This document shows, piece after piece, positions 41,969 through 50,636 of a DNA stretch of 64,000 nt; positions within the stretch are counted from its first letter, which is position 1, and the number at the start of each line of letters is the position of its first letter. The stretch spans positions 62,001 through 126,000 of the forward strand of contig NZ_CP026681.1 in assembly GCF_002949735.1 (NCBI RefSeq), read 5' to 3'. The notes beneath the pieces were generated by a model. The model had not been told where the DNA came from. It was given only the letters and a program-made list of their open reading frames with translations, and made no database searches. The translations under genes and the position numbers were made by a program. This stretch comes from Nostoc sp. 'Peltigera membranacea cyanobiont' N6. GTDB taxonomy: Bacteria; Cyanobacteriota; Cyanobacteriia; Cyanobacteriales; Nostocaceae.

Positions 41969-42208
41969 TCAAAGCTTCATATCGGGTAAATTTCGCACTC
42001 CTTGCACATCAAAAATAATCAAGAATTTGATATTTTTGATTGAATGTTGCAACACTTGGAAGTAAGCAACTGCATCATTACGACGGCGAAACCGTGCAAC
42101 AACATTAGACTGTTGAACACCAGAATTAATGCCAGCATTATCCAACAGTTGTTCGTTAGATAAAACGCGAATAATGCACCACGGATGCAGTTGCTGAAAA
42201 TAGGTCAT
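41969..42208 (-). CDS. Small conserved cyanobacterial protein, function unknown
   Basis: 79 aa from ATG 42,208 (MTYFQQLHPWCIIRVLSNEQLL); an in-frame start at 42,268 adds a hydrophobic piece of lower plausibility. The sequence ends VVARFRRRNDAVAYFQVLQHSIKNIKFLIIFDV. The 'LHPWCIIRxL...VVARFRRRNDAxAxxQVLxR' pattern is a small hypothetical family that I have the impression of seeing often in cyanobacteria. No function is known. It stands alone between the second cas6 and the toxin-like pair. Confidence 0.5.
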   Translation of the reverse strand: MTYFQQLHPWCIIRVLSNEQLLDNAGINSGVQQSNVVARFRRRNDAVAYFQVLQHSIKNIKFLIIFDVQGVRNLPDMKL

Positions 42209-42344
42209 AATAACCACCTTACAAATGCTGTAAAATACCCAAAAACTCAGCTTTGAAATGACTATCATTACCGTAGGCTATGAGTATTTGCTAAGACAGA
42301 GCAAGATGCTATTGACAAATTACTTAAGTTGTGAACTTTCTCGG

Positions 42345-42650
42345 CTATGATTCAAGATGGTCAAGGTGCAACCAGTCCAAAACCTGTTCGGGAATCTCCT
42401 CGAAATGTTCGAGAAAAAAATCCATCAAAGCCAGATGGAGTAAATCATTATGGGTGGGATAGCGTCGATTAGAGCCATTTCTAAACCAGCCTCGAACTGT
42501 TGAATCCGAACGGGAACATATTAAGGCAATTAGTTCATAACTTACAGCCCATTTAGCATAAAATTGTGTTGGTGTCATGCTAAACTCCCAATTGCTATAG
42601 AGTAAAATCAGATGTCGTTCGCGTGTGGTGATTCGACGAATATTAGACAT
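42345..42650 (-). CDS. Possible HTH protein (antitoxin-like) next to a RelE-like gene
   Basis: 101 aa from ATG 42,650; the longer reading into the intergenic repeat is spurious. Helical sequence: TPTQFYAKWAVSYELIALICSRSDSTVRGWFRNGSNRRYPTHNDLLHLALMDFFLEH. The central part (ELIALICSRSDSTVRGWFRNG) looks like a helix-turn-helix with recognition helix STVRGWF. The gene follows the RelE-like gene on the same strand, separated by about 195 bp of repeats. It could be the DNA-binding antitoxin of that pair. I know similar orphan proteins only as hypothetical. Confidence 0.55.
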   Translation of the reverse strand: MSNIRRITTRERHLILLYSNWEFSMTPTQFYAKWAVSYELIALICSRSDSTVRGWFRNGSNRRYPTHNDLLHLALMDFFLEHFEEIPEQVLDWLHLDHLES

Positions 42651-42727
42651 GATAAACAAGTTAAAAGTAAAGATTAAAAAGGCACTCAGAAAGAGCAAAT
42701 TCAATGAATTGTAAAAAGCCAGTTTTG

Positions 42728-42801
42728 TAGGTTGGGTTGAGGAACGAAACCCAACATTTTCGATCGCTTGTTGGGTTTCACTTCGTTCAACCCAACCTAC
42801 T
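42728..42801. repeat. Inverted repeat (GTTGGGTT family)
   Basis: TAGGTTGGGTTGAGGAACGAAACCCAAC and TTGGGTTTCACTTCGTTCAACCCAACCTA-type arms form a stem-loop. It is a common cyanobacterial palindrome, present again at about 49,048-49,082. It sits between the HTH gene and the RelE-like gene. Confidence 0.75.
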
Positions 42802-42844
42802 CCTGACTGACTCCTGAATTCTGACTCCTGACTCCTGACCTTGA

Positions 42845-43114
42845 TTAGTGCGAATCTAAATGGGTAATGATGATGCTCATATCCTCCATATAACGCCAGT
42901 AAAACCGTTTCGCCATTGATGCAGAAGAACTCCAGAGTTCGCCATCTTTGCAACGATACCGATGGGTTCTTAAGCTGGGATATGTAGCCCCATTATTAGC
43001 AAAACATTCAAAAGCTTTATCGTATTGCTTGCGGTCTTTTGGGGATAATGAATCAAGTTGTTTTTGGGCTTTTGCAGCGAAAATCAAACGGAATTTGACA
43101 GCTTGAATATGCAT
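42845..43114 (-). CDS. RelE/HigB-like toxin domain protein
   Basis: 89 aa. The fold is suggested by VKFRLIFAAKAQKQLDSLSPKDRKQYDKAFECFANNGATYPSLRTHRYRCKDGELWSSSASMAKRFYWRYMEDMSIIITHLDSH. That gives a helix pair, then LRTHRY and a strand pair RFYWRY..ITHL as in RelE/HigB mRNA interferases (catalytic-type R/K/Y residues present). It lies between cas2 and the HTH gene, inside the element. A toxin in an excisable element could keep it in vegetative cells, but this is inference. Confidence 0.6.
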   Translation of the reverse strand: MHIQAVKFRLIFAAKAQKQLDSLSPKDRKQYDKAFECFANNGATYPSLRTHRYRCKDGELWSSSASMAKRFYWRYMEDMSIIITHLDSH

Positions 43115-43245
43115 TCAAAAGTTTCCGAATGTCCAAACTTGACCGAAAGCGCAGAGATTTTTGCACAGGTGGAGCGCGTGCTTTTTTCCAAGCGTTCATT
43201 TTGTGATAATTTGTGTGGGTAATACTTTGTTAGGGGTTGCGCGAT

Positions 43246-43527
43246 CTAAACTATAAATGCAGCGTCATCTACTACAAACTCAGGTTGCGTTCCCAATACT
43301 GCGACCTTACAACGATTGTGTGCAGACATAGGGTAGAATCTAACTTGGTCTTCGCGTTTGTTAACGAGTCGAAAGAGGTATTTGGATAGGTTTTGGTACT
43401 GCTTTTCATCCAACACGCACTCGAAAACCGATTTTTGCACCCGCAAACCGTAAGCTTCTAGAAGTTTCGCCACTTTATTGCGACGGGTATCGCTAACAAT
43501 GTCGTAGCAAACTAAATAAAACATCAT
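43246..43527 (-). CDS. cas2: Cas2 spacer-acquisition protein
   Basis: 93 aa, standard size. MMFYLVCYDIVSDTRRNKVAKLLEAYGLRVQKSVFECVLDEKQYQNL is the ferredoxin-like Cas2 fold with the active-site-type aspartate in YDIVSDTRR and the conserved 'QKSVFEC'. It overlaps the cas1 stop by 4 bp. It is the only cas2 found in the window, so it may serve both Cas1 and the RT-Cas1 fusion. The start codon follows directly from the cas1 overlap. Confidence 0.93.
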   Translation of the reverse strand: MMFYLVCYDIVSDTRRNKVAKLLEAYGLRVQKSVFECVLDEKQYQNLSKYLFRLVNKREDQVRFYPMSAHNRCKVAVLGTQPEFVVDDAAFIV

Positions 43528-44570
43528 CGTTTCACCAATTTTAGGGGAACAGTTTGCGGTTCAATGGTATTGGTGAAGTCTGAATGTGCAGGACGAAACT
43601 TTAACGCTAAGGGACGGTAAAATTCTACATCTCCCAGTAAAGATGCAAGATATTCTCGTACCTGTAAGTCGAGACATTGACGATAACTTACTTCTCCAGC
43701 GTAAGGATGCAGTACAAAAGTTCGCAGTTTTGCTTCCCAATATTGGAGAAAGTTTTGCAGAAGTTTCTGTGAGTGGCTTTTGCCATTACCATTTCCATTC
43801 CCATTGGTGTTAGTCAAATTGCGGACAAAATTTAACACCAAGTCATCGACAATAGGTGCGCGAAATTCTGCGGTAAAGTCCCATGCTAAGGGCAGTTCGT
43901 GATTACCATTGCGGTGTAAAATTGCATAGTCGGGGTTAAGTCCTGCGGTGTTCAACAGTGTGTAAATATATTGATGCAGCAGTTGATTTCCCAGGTTTAT
44001 TAGTTGGCTAATGCGCTTTGCAGTTGTACGCGGACATTCGTTGTAGAAGGTGAGTAGAGAAGCGACGGCGCAGTAATAAATATTATCAGCTTCTTCGCTG
44101 TATTCGTGCAGTTCGTCAATTCCTGGTGCTATTGGTAAGTTGTCCATCAACAGCGTCAAGTAATTTAATGCGCGTTGAGTTGTGTCATTAGCGTGGTGGC
44201 GAGTCCAACTTTGCAGAAAAGTATGTTGGTTGTGCAATTTTGCCCAGATAATACTTTCTGCTGTAGCGCGGTTAAATTCAATGTCGCGTGCGCGTCTACG
44301 TTGGGAAATAAGATATTTTGCTTGTAGTTGAGATGGATTTTCTAGCCGTCCTAAATATTCACCAGTTTGGGTTAGATATAAGACGGGAATCTGCTGTGAA
44401 TGAACGATTTGAATGACTGGTTTTGGTAAAGTGATATTACCAAAGATTATGAATTGACTGAGATTACGAATTGGAATGCAGATACGTTGATTTTGTTGAT
44501 GAAACACCTTTAAATAATGGTGTTGAATTTGGAATGTTACGTCCTGTTCGGTGATGTAAATCGTAGACAT
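43524..44570 (-). CDS. cas1: Cas1 integrase (stand-alone copy)
   Basis: 348 aa. The N-terminal strand domain starts STIYITEQDVTFQIQHHYLKV. The helical catalytic part holds the conserved Glu (EYSEEADNIYYCAVASLL), His (DYAILHRNGNHELPLAWDFTAEFRAPIVDD) and Asp (WDFTAEFRAPIVDDLVL). A low-complexity NGNGNGNGK linker is encoded by a trinucleotide-like repeat. Overlaps cas2 by 4 bp. The gene ends close to the HTH/RelE-like pair, and its upstream region carries the shared 18-bp iterons (44,647-44,713). It is more diverged from, and shorter than, the Cas1 part of the RT fusion. Confidence 0.93.
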   Translation of the reverse strand: MSTIYITEQDVTFQIQHHYLKVFHQQNQRICIPIRNLSQFIIFGNITLPKPVIQIVHSQQIPVLYLTQTGEYLGRLENPSQLQAKYLISQRRRARDIEFNRATAESIIWAKLHNQHTFLQSWTRHHANDTTQRALNYLTLLMDNLPIAPGIDELHEYSEEADNIYYCAVASLLTFYNECPRTTAKRISQLINLGNQLLHQYIYTLLNTAGLNPDYAILHRNGNHELPLAWDFTAEFRAPIVDDLVLNFVRNLTNTNGNGNGNGKSHSQKLLQNFLQYWEAKLRTFVLHPYAGEVSYRQCLDLQVREYLASLLGDVEFYRPLALKFRPAHSDFTNTIEPQTVPLKLVKR

Positions 44571-44646
44571 AAATTGAAGCCAACTAGGTTGAGTTGTAGG
44601 TAAGAAAGTTTTCTTTCCTTACCTATATTTCAATTTTCTCAGGTTG

Positions 44647-44713
44647 ATATATGAGTTCGTATTTGCGTAAATGCTATTTTTATATGACTTCGTATATGGG
44701 TTATATGAGTTAC
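44647..44713. promoter_or_regulatory. Iterons upstream of cas1-cas2
   Basis: ATATATGAGTTCGTAT (44,647-44,662), TATATGACTTCGTATATG (44,681-44,698) and the partial TTATATGAGTTAC (44,701). The same 18-bp motif appears twice at 49,185-49,236, between RT-cas1 and the HTH-DUF4384 gene. It looks like an operator shared by the adaptation genes; the binder is unknown. Confidence 0.6.
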
Positions 44714-44759
44714 TAAAAAGGCATAAAAAAAGTCGGAGGTACTATCCCCGACTTAGTGG

Positions 44760-44840
44760 TAGGGTGTGTTATGCCGAAGGTTAACGCACCGTTTTTATGA
44801 TCTATTGCGGTGCGTTAGCCTTCGGCATAACGCACCTTAC
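44760..44840. repeat. MITE-like palindrome (GTAGGGTGTGTTA family)
   Basis: GTAGGGTGTGTTATGCCGAAGG and CCTTCGGCATAACGCACCTTAC form an 81-bp near-perfect inverted repeat around GGTTAACGCACC / GGTGCGTTAG. Same family as 5,954-6,104. It lies between the cas1 iterons and array 2. Confidence 0.85.
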
Positions 44841-44919
44841 ATATATTAATGCGATCGCACTTTTTCTTCAGTCATTGCAGCATGACAAATCACTAATGCG
44901 ATCGCAACGTCCTTTCAAC

Positions 44920-46495
44920 TTTTCCATCCCCGTGAGGGGTAAGAGATTTAAAACAAAGGGAGAGAAAGATTATCATTATAAATTAGTAGCAGTTTCCATC
45001 CCCGTGAGGGGTAAGAGATTTAAAACGCGAATGTATTATAGCATCATCGAAAGGTGAAATATGTTTCCATCCCCGTGAGGGGTAAGAGATTTAAAACAAA
45101 TTCTACTTTTATTCATGCTAAACTCGATTCTAATATACCGTTTCCATCCCCGTGAGGGGTAAGAGATTTAAAACCGCAAATTTATTGTGCTGCTGCTTCT
45201 TCCCTTGATGAAGTTTCCATCCCCGTGAGGGGTAAGAGATTTAAAACCAGTTATTAAACCTACCGCCAAGAAAAAGGTTGCAGCGTTTCCATCCCCGTGA
45301 GGGGTAAGAGATTTAAAACACGGTTTTTGTTATAAAGCTTGAGTAGCAATATAACGCTTAATTGTTTCCATCCCCGTGAGGGGTAAGAGATTTAAAACGC
45401 AATACCTTCGAGTTCTAGCAGTTTCAGTACCAATACGAGTGTTTCCATCCCCGTGAGGGGTAAGAGATTTAAAACCGAGTTTTTGAAGCGACAGGAATCA
45501 ATCCTGAAACTTGTTTCCATCCCCGTGAGGGGTAAGAGATTTAAAACAGCCATAGTCATAATAGCTATGGTGGTTATAGGCAAATCTGTGTTTCCATCCC
45601 CGTGAGGGGTAAGAGATTTAAAACAAATACAACATCAATTTTGGAAAAGTATCGAGTTTGCATAGTTTCCATCCCCGTGAGGGGTAAGAGATTTAAAACG
45701 CAAAGCTTCCTTCCGCCATTCTAATAAATGGTAAAGGTTTCCATCCCCGTGAGGGGTAAGAGATTTAAAACCAATCAAGCATCCAGCTTCTGCTAGGATT
45801 GACCAAAGTAGTTTCCATCCCCGTGAGGGGTAAGAGATTTAAAACCCATAATTACACGGGCAAGGGAGTTTTTACAGGAAAAGTTTCCATCCCCGTGAGG
45901 GGTAAGAGATTTAAAACCCAATCATAGGCAACCTTGCAAGGATTGGCTCAATTGTTTCCATCCCCGTGAGGGGTAAGAGATTTAAAACTGGAAATCTCTT
46001 TTTGGATTAGTGACTTTTTCATTGTTTCCATCCCCGTGAGGGGTAAGAGATTTAAAACAGTTCGGCATGACCCATGCTGAAGATGCCAAAAAGCAACTGT
46101 TTCCATCCCCGTGAGGGGTAAGAGATTTAAAACGGTACAACTCCTACTACTAAATAATAGTAGTTCGGTTTTGTTTCCATCCCCGTGAGGGGTAAGAGAT
46201 TTAAAACTTTATTGGAGATGTAGAAACTCTAAAGAGCACCTGGTTTCCATCCCCGTGAGGGGTAAGAGATTTAAAACTGATGGGAATTGATAATATCATA
46301 GGCGTTTCATCTTTACTGTTTCCATCCCCGTGAGGGGTAAGAGATTTAAAACTATTTCACAAAGTTTCGGAGATCGATGGAAGGTATAGTTTCCATCCCC
46401 GTGAGGGGTAAGAGATTTAAAACTTTTATATCCTCGTAATGTCACAATGCTCTCCTGATAGTTTCCATCCCCGTGAGGGGTAAGAGATTTAAAAC
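44920..46495 (-). CRISPR. CRISPR array 2: 22 repeats of 35 bp, 21 spacers
   Basis: Repeats begin at 44,920 (first base altered, the oldest end) and then at 44,992, 45,063, 45,140 and so on to 46,461. The spacers are 36-44 bp. The core CCATCCCCGTGAGGGGTAA is identical to array 1, but the end is GAGATTTAAAAC. The leader lies at the right end, so transcription is on the minus strand and the crRNA tag is again AUGGAAAC. The degenerate first base at the far end agrees with this polarity. It sits between cas1 and RT-cas1. Confidence 0.97.
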
Positions 46496-46824
46496 CCTAC
46501 TGTTACAGAAAGCTTACCAAATAAGGCTTACAGAACTGCAAAACTGAGGGGGGTCTATTTTACCTGTCAACAGAGCATAGTTATTGAGAATAACTACAGT
46601 CTCCAGGTAACTGAAACCCTTATACAGTAAGTCATCTGAGGGGGTCTACGAAACAATCAGGCTTTGAGACTTTGTTCGACCCCCTCAGTTTACATTTCTT
46701 AACAAAATGGCTTCAGGAAACTAACCATTAAGTTATACGTAAAAAATATGTACTTATTAAATTTTCAAGGTGCATGTGTTGGTATAAACAATACCATAGC
46801 GACCGACTAAATGCAATCTCTCTA
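46496..46824 (-). promoter_or_regulatory. Leader of CRISPR array 2
   Basis: The leader carries three G-rich motifs: ACTGAGGGGGGTC (46,543), ATCTGAGGGGGTC (46,634) and the inverted GACCCCCTCAG (46,678). The last two face each other across about 35 bp. Compared with the leaders of arrays 1 and 3, CGC has become TGA in all three copies. The conserved TTTTCAAGGTGC is at about 46,761. It ends at the 3' end of RT-cas1. Confidence 0.75.
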
Positions 46825-48843
46825 TTAAGGTTTCCAAATCATTGGTCGATAAATCTTAACCTCTCCCATGAGACAAGCTACATACTCCCGCACTTGTAAC
46901 TCTAAGCACCTACGAAAGCTAACTTTATATCCAGTATTTGGGTGTGTTAACTCAGATTGCAGCTTTTCTTCCCAGTGCTTAAGAAACTTTTTCAACGCAT
47001 GAGGTTGAAGATATACACCTCCTTTTTCGTCAGGAAGAGTAAAATCATCTTCTGTGAAAATATTCGAGTTAATCAAATAAGCAACTAAAGAATCAACTAG
47101 TTGAGCGCGAAATTCCTCCATTAAATCGCTAACTAAAGCTGGGTGATTATCGCGGGGGACGTGAAGATTACCAAAATGAGTATGCAATCCTACAGATTGG
47201 ACAAACGAAAAAACATTTTGGCTGAGTAATGTATACCCTAAACTTAAAAGGCTATTAACTGGGTCAGTTGGTGGACGCTTGGTACGCTTCTCGAATTTAA
47301 ACTCACCAGAGAATAAATTTCCCAATGCTTGAAAATAAACTGTTGCAGCTTTTCCTTCATACCCTCGCAATGCATCCATACTTTCTGCAAAAGGTAACTT
47401 ATCCATCAAAGTATCTAAATCTTTTATTGCTTGTTTGACAAGATGATCATCAAATTCTGGTGATTTTCTGCGATTTAGGCGCATTAATAATATTCGAGAG
47501 TTATGAATTTTAGCTGTGACAATTACTTCTGCTTGAGTGCGTGTAAATTCTAGATTTTGACAACGCTCAACCTGTAACATCAAATATTCAACCTTAGCAT
47601 CACCTTCTACTTGCAACCTGCCAAAATACCTCCCTTTTTGCGACAAATACATCATTGGAATCCGTCGCCGCAACGCCATACTCACTGCGCCATGTGATAC
47701 ATTACAACAACCAAACAGCACAACATTGCTGACTCGACTAACTGGAACTTTAATCCGCAATTCACCTTGATAATAAACTTGAAATTGTTGATTTTTGACG
47801 CTCAAATAAGCACCTTGGTCGGTTATATATAAAGTAGTCATGGTTTCCTGCCAATAATGAGAAATTGATGCTTTCGGAAAATTGCTCGGCTTGTCAATAC
47901 TGCAAGCTTTGGGAGGACGAGAAACTGGTTTCGCTGGTCTTGGTTTTCTGCGAAAATAAGGTGTACCCGAATCATTAATTACCCATTCCCCAGCGAGTAC
48001 AGGTTTGGGTGGCGGTGGTGCATAAACTTCACCGCCAGCAAAGCGATAACCTAAAAAAGTAAACTCATCCTTGGGAGTAAAAATCTGTGTCTTCTCTGGT
48101 TGTAGAGTTAAATAAACTTCTCCTAACCAAGCAGTAATTTTGTCAAGGATACGGTTTGCTTCTTGCCAACTCTTACAGGCGATAACAAAATCATCCCCGT
48201 ACCGCACCAAATTAATACCTTGACTGAGACATTTTCGATCAAAACTAGTCAGATATAAATTTGCTAATGCACCAGAAAGTCCCCCACCTTGTAATACTCC
48301 CTTACCAAAGTTGCGATATTGTCCAGCGACGATAATTCCTGACTTCAACTGTTGTTCTAACAACTGTAATACAATTGGTTCAAGTGATAATTCCTCCAAT
48401 GCAGTTAACAATAATGCCCAAGAAAGATTGTCAAAGAAATCAGCAATATCGGCTTTAATAATCCATTTTGGTTGATACTGATAGTATCCATATAAATGTT
48501 GTACTGCTTGGTGAATACTGTGTCCAGGACGATAGGCATAGCTGCAATCAAGAAACGTATCTTCTAAGGGAAAATATAATTCATCGAGTAGTAAACGCTG
48601 GATAATTCTATCCCGCACGGTACAGATACCAATTAACCGCTTACTACCGTTTTTCTTGGGGATGTAAAACCCTTTGGCAGGGCTTGGAGTGTAAGTTTCG
48701 TGGTGTAGTTGATATTCGAGCTTCTGTAATTGTTCGGTAGCCATTGACTCGAATAAGTCAACAGAAATACCATCAATCCCCGCACTCTTACTTCCCGCAC
48801 GGACTTGTAGCCATGCGAAATTGAGGTGTTCTTTAGTGAACAT
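46825..48843 (-). CDS. cas1: Reverse transcriptase-Cas1 fusion
   Basis: 672 aa from ATG 48,843 (MFTKEHLNFAWLQVRAG); an upstream reading to 48,909 has a hydrophobic, repeat-derived start. Residues about 1-320 are a group II intron-like reverse transcriptase: GIDGISVDLFE, YIPKKNGSKRLIGICTVRDRIIQ, DIADFFDNLSW, QGGGLSGALANLYL, catalytic YGDD at 215-218, LGYRF. A proline-rich linker follows, then Cas1 from residue 335 (MTTLYITDQGAYLSV) with Glu (RGYEGKAATVYF), His (LHVPRDNHPALVSDLMEEF) and Asp intact. RT-Cas1 enzymes acquire spacers from RNA, which fits an RNA-targeting type III system. It lies beside array 2, facing its leader. Confidence 0.95.
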   Translation of the reverse strand: MFTKEHLNFAWLQVRAGSKSAGIDGISVDLFESMATEQLQKLEYQLHHETYTPSPAKGFYIPKKNGSKRLIGICTVRDRIIQRLLLDELYFPLEDTFLDCSYAYRPGHSIHQAVQHLYGYYQYQPKWIIKADIADFFDNLSWALLLTALEELSLEPIVLQLLEQQLKSGIIVAGQYRNFGKGVLQGGGLSGALANLYLTSFDRKCLSQGINLVRYGDDFVIACKSWQEANRILDKITAWLGEVYLTLQPEKTQIFTPKDEFTFLGYRFAGGEVYAPPPPKPVLAGEWVINDSGTPYFRRKPRPAKPVSRPPKACSIDKPSNFPKASISHYWQETMTTLYITDQGAYLSVKNQQFQVYYQGELRIKVPVSRVSNVVLFGCCNVSHGAVSMALRRRIPMMYLSQKGRYFGRLQVEGDAKVEYLMLQVERCQNLEFTRTQAEVIVTAKIHNSRILLMRLNRRKSPEFDDHLVKQAIKDLDTLMDKLPFAESMDALRGYEGKAATVYFQALGNLFSGEFKFEKRTKRPPTDPVNSLLSLGYTLLSQNVFSFVQSVGLHTHFGNLHVPRDNHPALVSDLMEEFRAQLVDSLVAYLINSNIFTEDDFTLPDEKGGVYLQPHALKKFLKHWEEKLQSELTHPNTGYKVSFRRCLELQVREYVACLMGEVKIYRPMIWKP

Positions 48844-49184
48844 GATGACAAGTAAAAAGGTAAAAAGGTAAAAGAAAGAACCTAATACCAATTTAATGTG
48901 AAGTTGCATATATCTTGATCCCCCTAAATCCCCCTTAAAAAGGGGGACTTTGATAGATGTTTTTCCGGTTCCCCCCTTAAAAAGGTAGGGGGGATCAAAT
49001 TATATGCAGCTTCATAAAAAATTGGTATAACCCAACATTAAGCGTTAATTGTTGGGTTTCACTTCGTTCAACCCAACCTACGATTCTGGATTTAGATCCC
49101 CGACTTCTTGGAGAAGTCGGGGATCTGGGTATTTAAAAGATGTCGAATCTCTTGCAGTACCTTTAACTTAATTGTTGCAGTGCC

Positions 49185-49236
49185 ATATATGAGTTCGTGT
49201 ATGGGTTATTGACTCTGGTATATGAGTTCGTATATG
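49185..49236. promoter_or_regulatory. Iterons shared with the cas1 upstream region
   Basis: ATATATGAGTTCGTGTATG (49,185-49,203) and TATATGAGTTCGTATATG (49,219-49,236) match the motifs 77-143 bp upstream of cas1. They lie between RT-cas1 and the HTH gene at 49,558. A partial dyad (ATAT...ATAT) suggests protein binding. Confidence 0.6.
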
Positions 49237-49297
49237 ACCAAACAAGGCAAAAGTAAAAAGTTAAAAGGCAAAAGACAGAAAAAGAAAAATGGTTATA

Positions 49298-49462
49298 AGA
49301 AGATGTTTTAAAAGTCATGATTGATGTATCAAATATTTCTTTACCCCACCCTAACCCTCCCCTTATAAAGGGGAGGGAACCGGATTTTCTTGTTTTTCAC
49401 CTTTATAAGGGGGGTAATAATTCGATTAAAATCACAGCTAACTATTTTTAAAACATCCTCTA
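49298..49462. mobile_element. MITE-like element, same family as the one in the broken toxin gene
   Basis: Ends GATGTTTTAAAAGT and TTTTTAAAACATCCTC with an internal CCCTCCCCTTATAAAGGGGAGGG palindrome. The layout and ends resemble 8,611-8,774. No coding capacity. Confidence 0.65.
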
Positions 49463-49557
49463 AGCCCTTAAATTTATTTATGGTGATTATCTTTTTACTT
49501 CTTAAATATGTATAATTTTCTTACTTTTAACTTTTACCTTTTTACTTTTAACTTTTT

Positions 49558-50304
49558 ATGAGCAGGACTTTGGTTGCATCAGATGAAGGTGTGAAGCTGG
49601 CAAGAAAAGCCTTAAAAGCTAGAAATTTAACTCAAACAGATTTTGGTATAGAGGTAGGATTAGGTTACACAACTGTTAGTAATTTCTTCAACGGTAAACC
49701 GATATATCGCACAAATTTTCAAGAGATGTGCGTTTTTCTGGGCTTAGACTGGCGAGACATCGCTGTATTTGGTGAAGCAGAACCCCAAGAACTCACACCC
49801 CTCGATAAGCTTTGGCAACAACTTCAATTATTAAGCTCTCCTACTGAACAAATGGGGCTAGTCTTAGTAAAAGAAGAAACACTAGGTTGGGGGAAGAATT
49901 TACCGAGTCGTTATGAAAAGTCAGTGCAGATAGGCAGTTATATACGTTTAGAAGTCAACTTAGAGACTCCTGGATATTTACTACTGTTGCAAAAAGATAC
50001 ATCTGGACAACTATGGTGTTTTTGTCCCTCGTGTTTTGCTCAAGAGCCGCACTTGAATACAGGTAAGACAACTCTGCCTCAAGAAGGTTCACCAATGACG
50101 GCTTTTCCAGTAGAAGGCGAACCAGGTAAGGAGGAAATTATCGCAGTCGTTACCAAGGAAGTACCTGCATTAGACTGGTTACGGCAAGAGAATGATGAGG
50201 TTTTGTCACTAGAAGCAAGTCATCTTATAGAGTTACTAAAATACGTGACTGAACGCGGAGACTATCAACTTTGGTATACAGATTACATGGTTACTGCACA
50301 ATAG
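49558..50304 (+). CDS. HTH protein with C-terminal DUF4384-like domain
   Basis: 248 aa. The N-terminal helix-turn-helix (VKLARKALKARNLTQTDFGIEVGLGYTTVSNFFNGKPIYRTNFQEMCVFLGLDW) is of the Cro/C1 or XRE type. The C-terminal part (IGSYIRLEVNLETPGYLLLLQKDTSGQLWCFCPSCFAQEP) looks like DUF4384, a beta-rich domain seen in cyanobacterial signalling proteins. It sits between RT-cas1 and array 3. It is a candidate regulator of the adaptation genes through the iterons at 49,185-49,236. That role is inferred from position only. Confidence 0.75.
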   Translation: MSRTLVASDEGVKLARKALKARNLTQTDFGIEVGLGYTTVSNFFNGKPIYRTNFQEMCVFLGLDWRDIAVFGEAEPQELTPLDKLWQQLQLLSSPTEQMGLVLVKEETLGWGKNLPSRYEKSVQIGSYIRLEVNLETPGYLLLLQKDTSGQLWCFCPSCFAQEPHLNTGKTTLPQEGSPMTAFPVEGEPGKEEIIAVVTKEVPALDWLRQENDEVLSLEASHLIELLKYVTERGDYQLWYTDYMVTAQ

Positions 50305-50341
50305 AAAAGTTAATACTTCAGGCTTTCAAAACTTGAAGTAG

Positions 50342-50636
50342 TTTGTTATACTACTGCTCATAGCCACAGAACCTTGAAAACTTAATATCAGGTTTCAAAA
50401 TGGAAGTCAAAGTGCTTAGTATTACTTTGCATACGTAAGTTTTTCGCGGGGGTAAGCCAATCCCTGTAACCCTTATTCTTTCGTTGCCCCCCGCGAAAAG
50501 CTTGCTGGGTATGAGTTTGAGATCCCTAAACCTGTACCTAATTGTCAATAGACTATACTTATTGACAGGTAAATTAGACCCCCCGCGAAAATGGGTATCT
50601 GTAACCCTCTCTGGATAAGGCTTCTAAAAAGGTAGG
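50342..50636 (+). promoter_or_regulatory. Leader of CRISPR array 3
   Basis: The mirror image of the other two leaders, read left to right. GAACCTTGAAAA (about 50,370) corresponds to TTTTCAAGGTTC. TTTTCGCGGGGGTA (50,441) and the inverted TTGCCCCCCGCGAAAA (50,484) can form a hairpin. GACCCCCCGCGAAAA (50,577) is the third motif near the array. The motif type is that of array 1 (CGCGGGGG), not of array 2. Confidence 0.75.

Larger units (their letters stand above)
48844..49557. promoter_or_regulatory. 714-bp region between RT-cas1 and the HTH-DUF4384 gene
   Basis: Repeat-rich divergent region. It holds a GTAAAAAGGTAAAAAGG short repeat next to RT-cas1, a CCCCCTTAAAAAGGGGG palindrome (48,917-49,000), a GTTGGGTT-type repeat (about 49,048-49,082) and a perfect hairpin of 14-bp arms built on AGATCCCCGACTTC (49,094-49,126). 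Iterons lie at 49,185-49,236 and a MITE at 49,298-49,462. The 3' end is AT-rich with short CTTTTTAC-type repeats. Confidence 0.55.
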
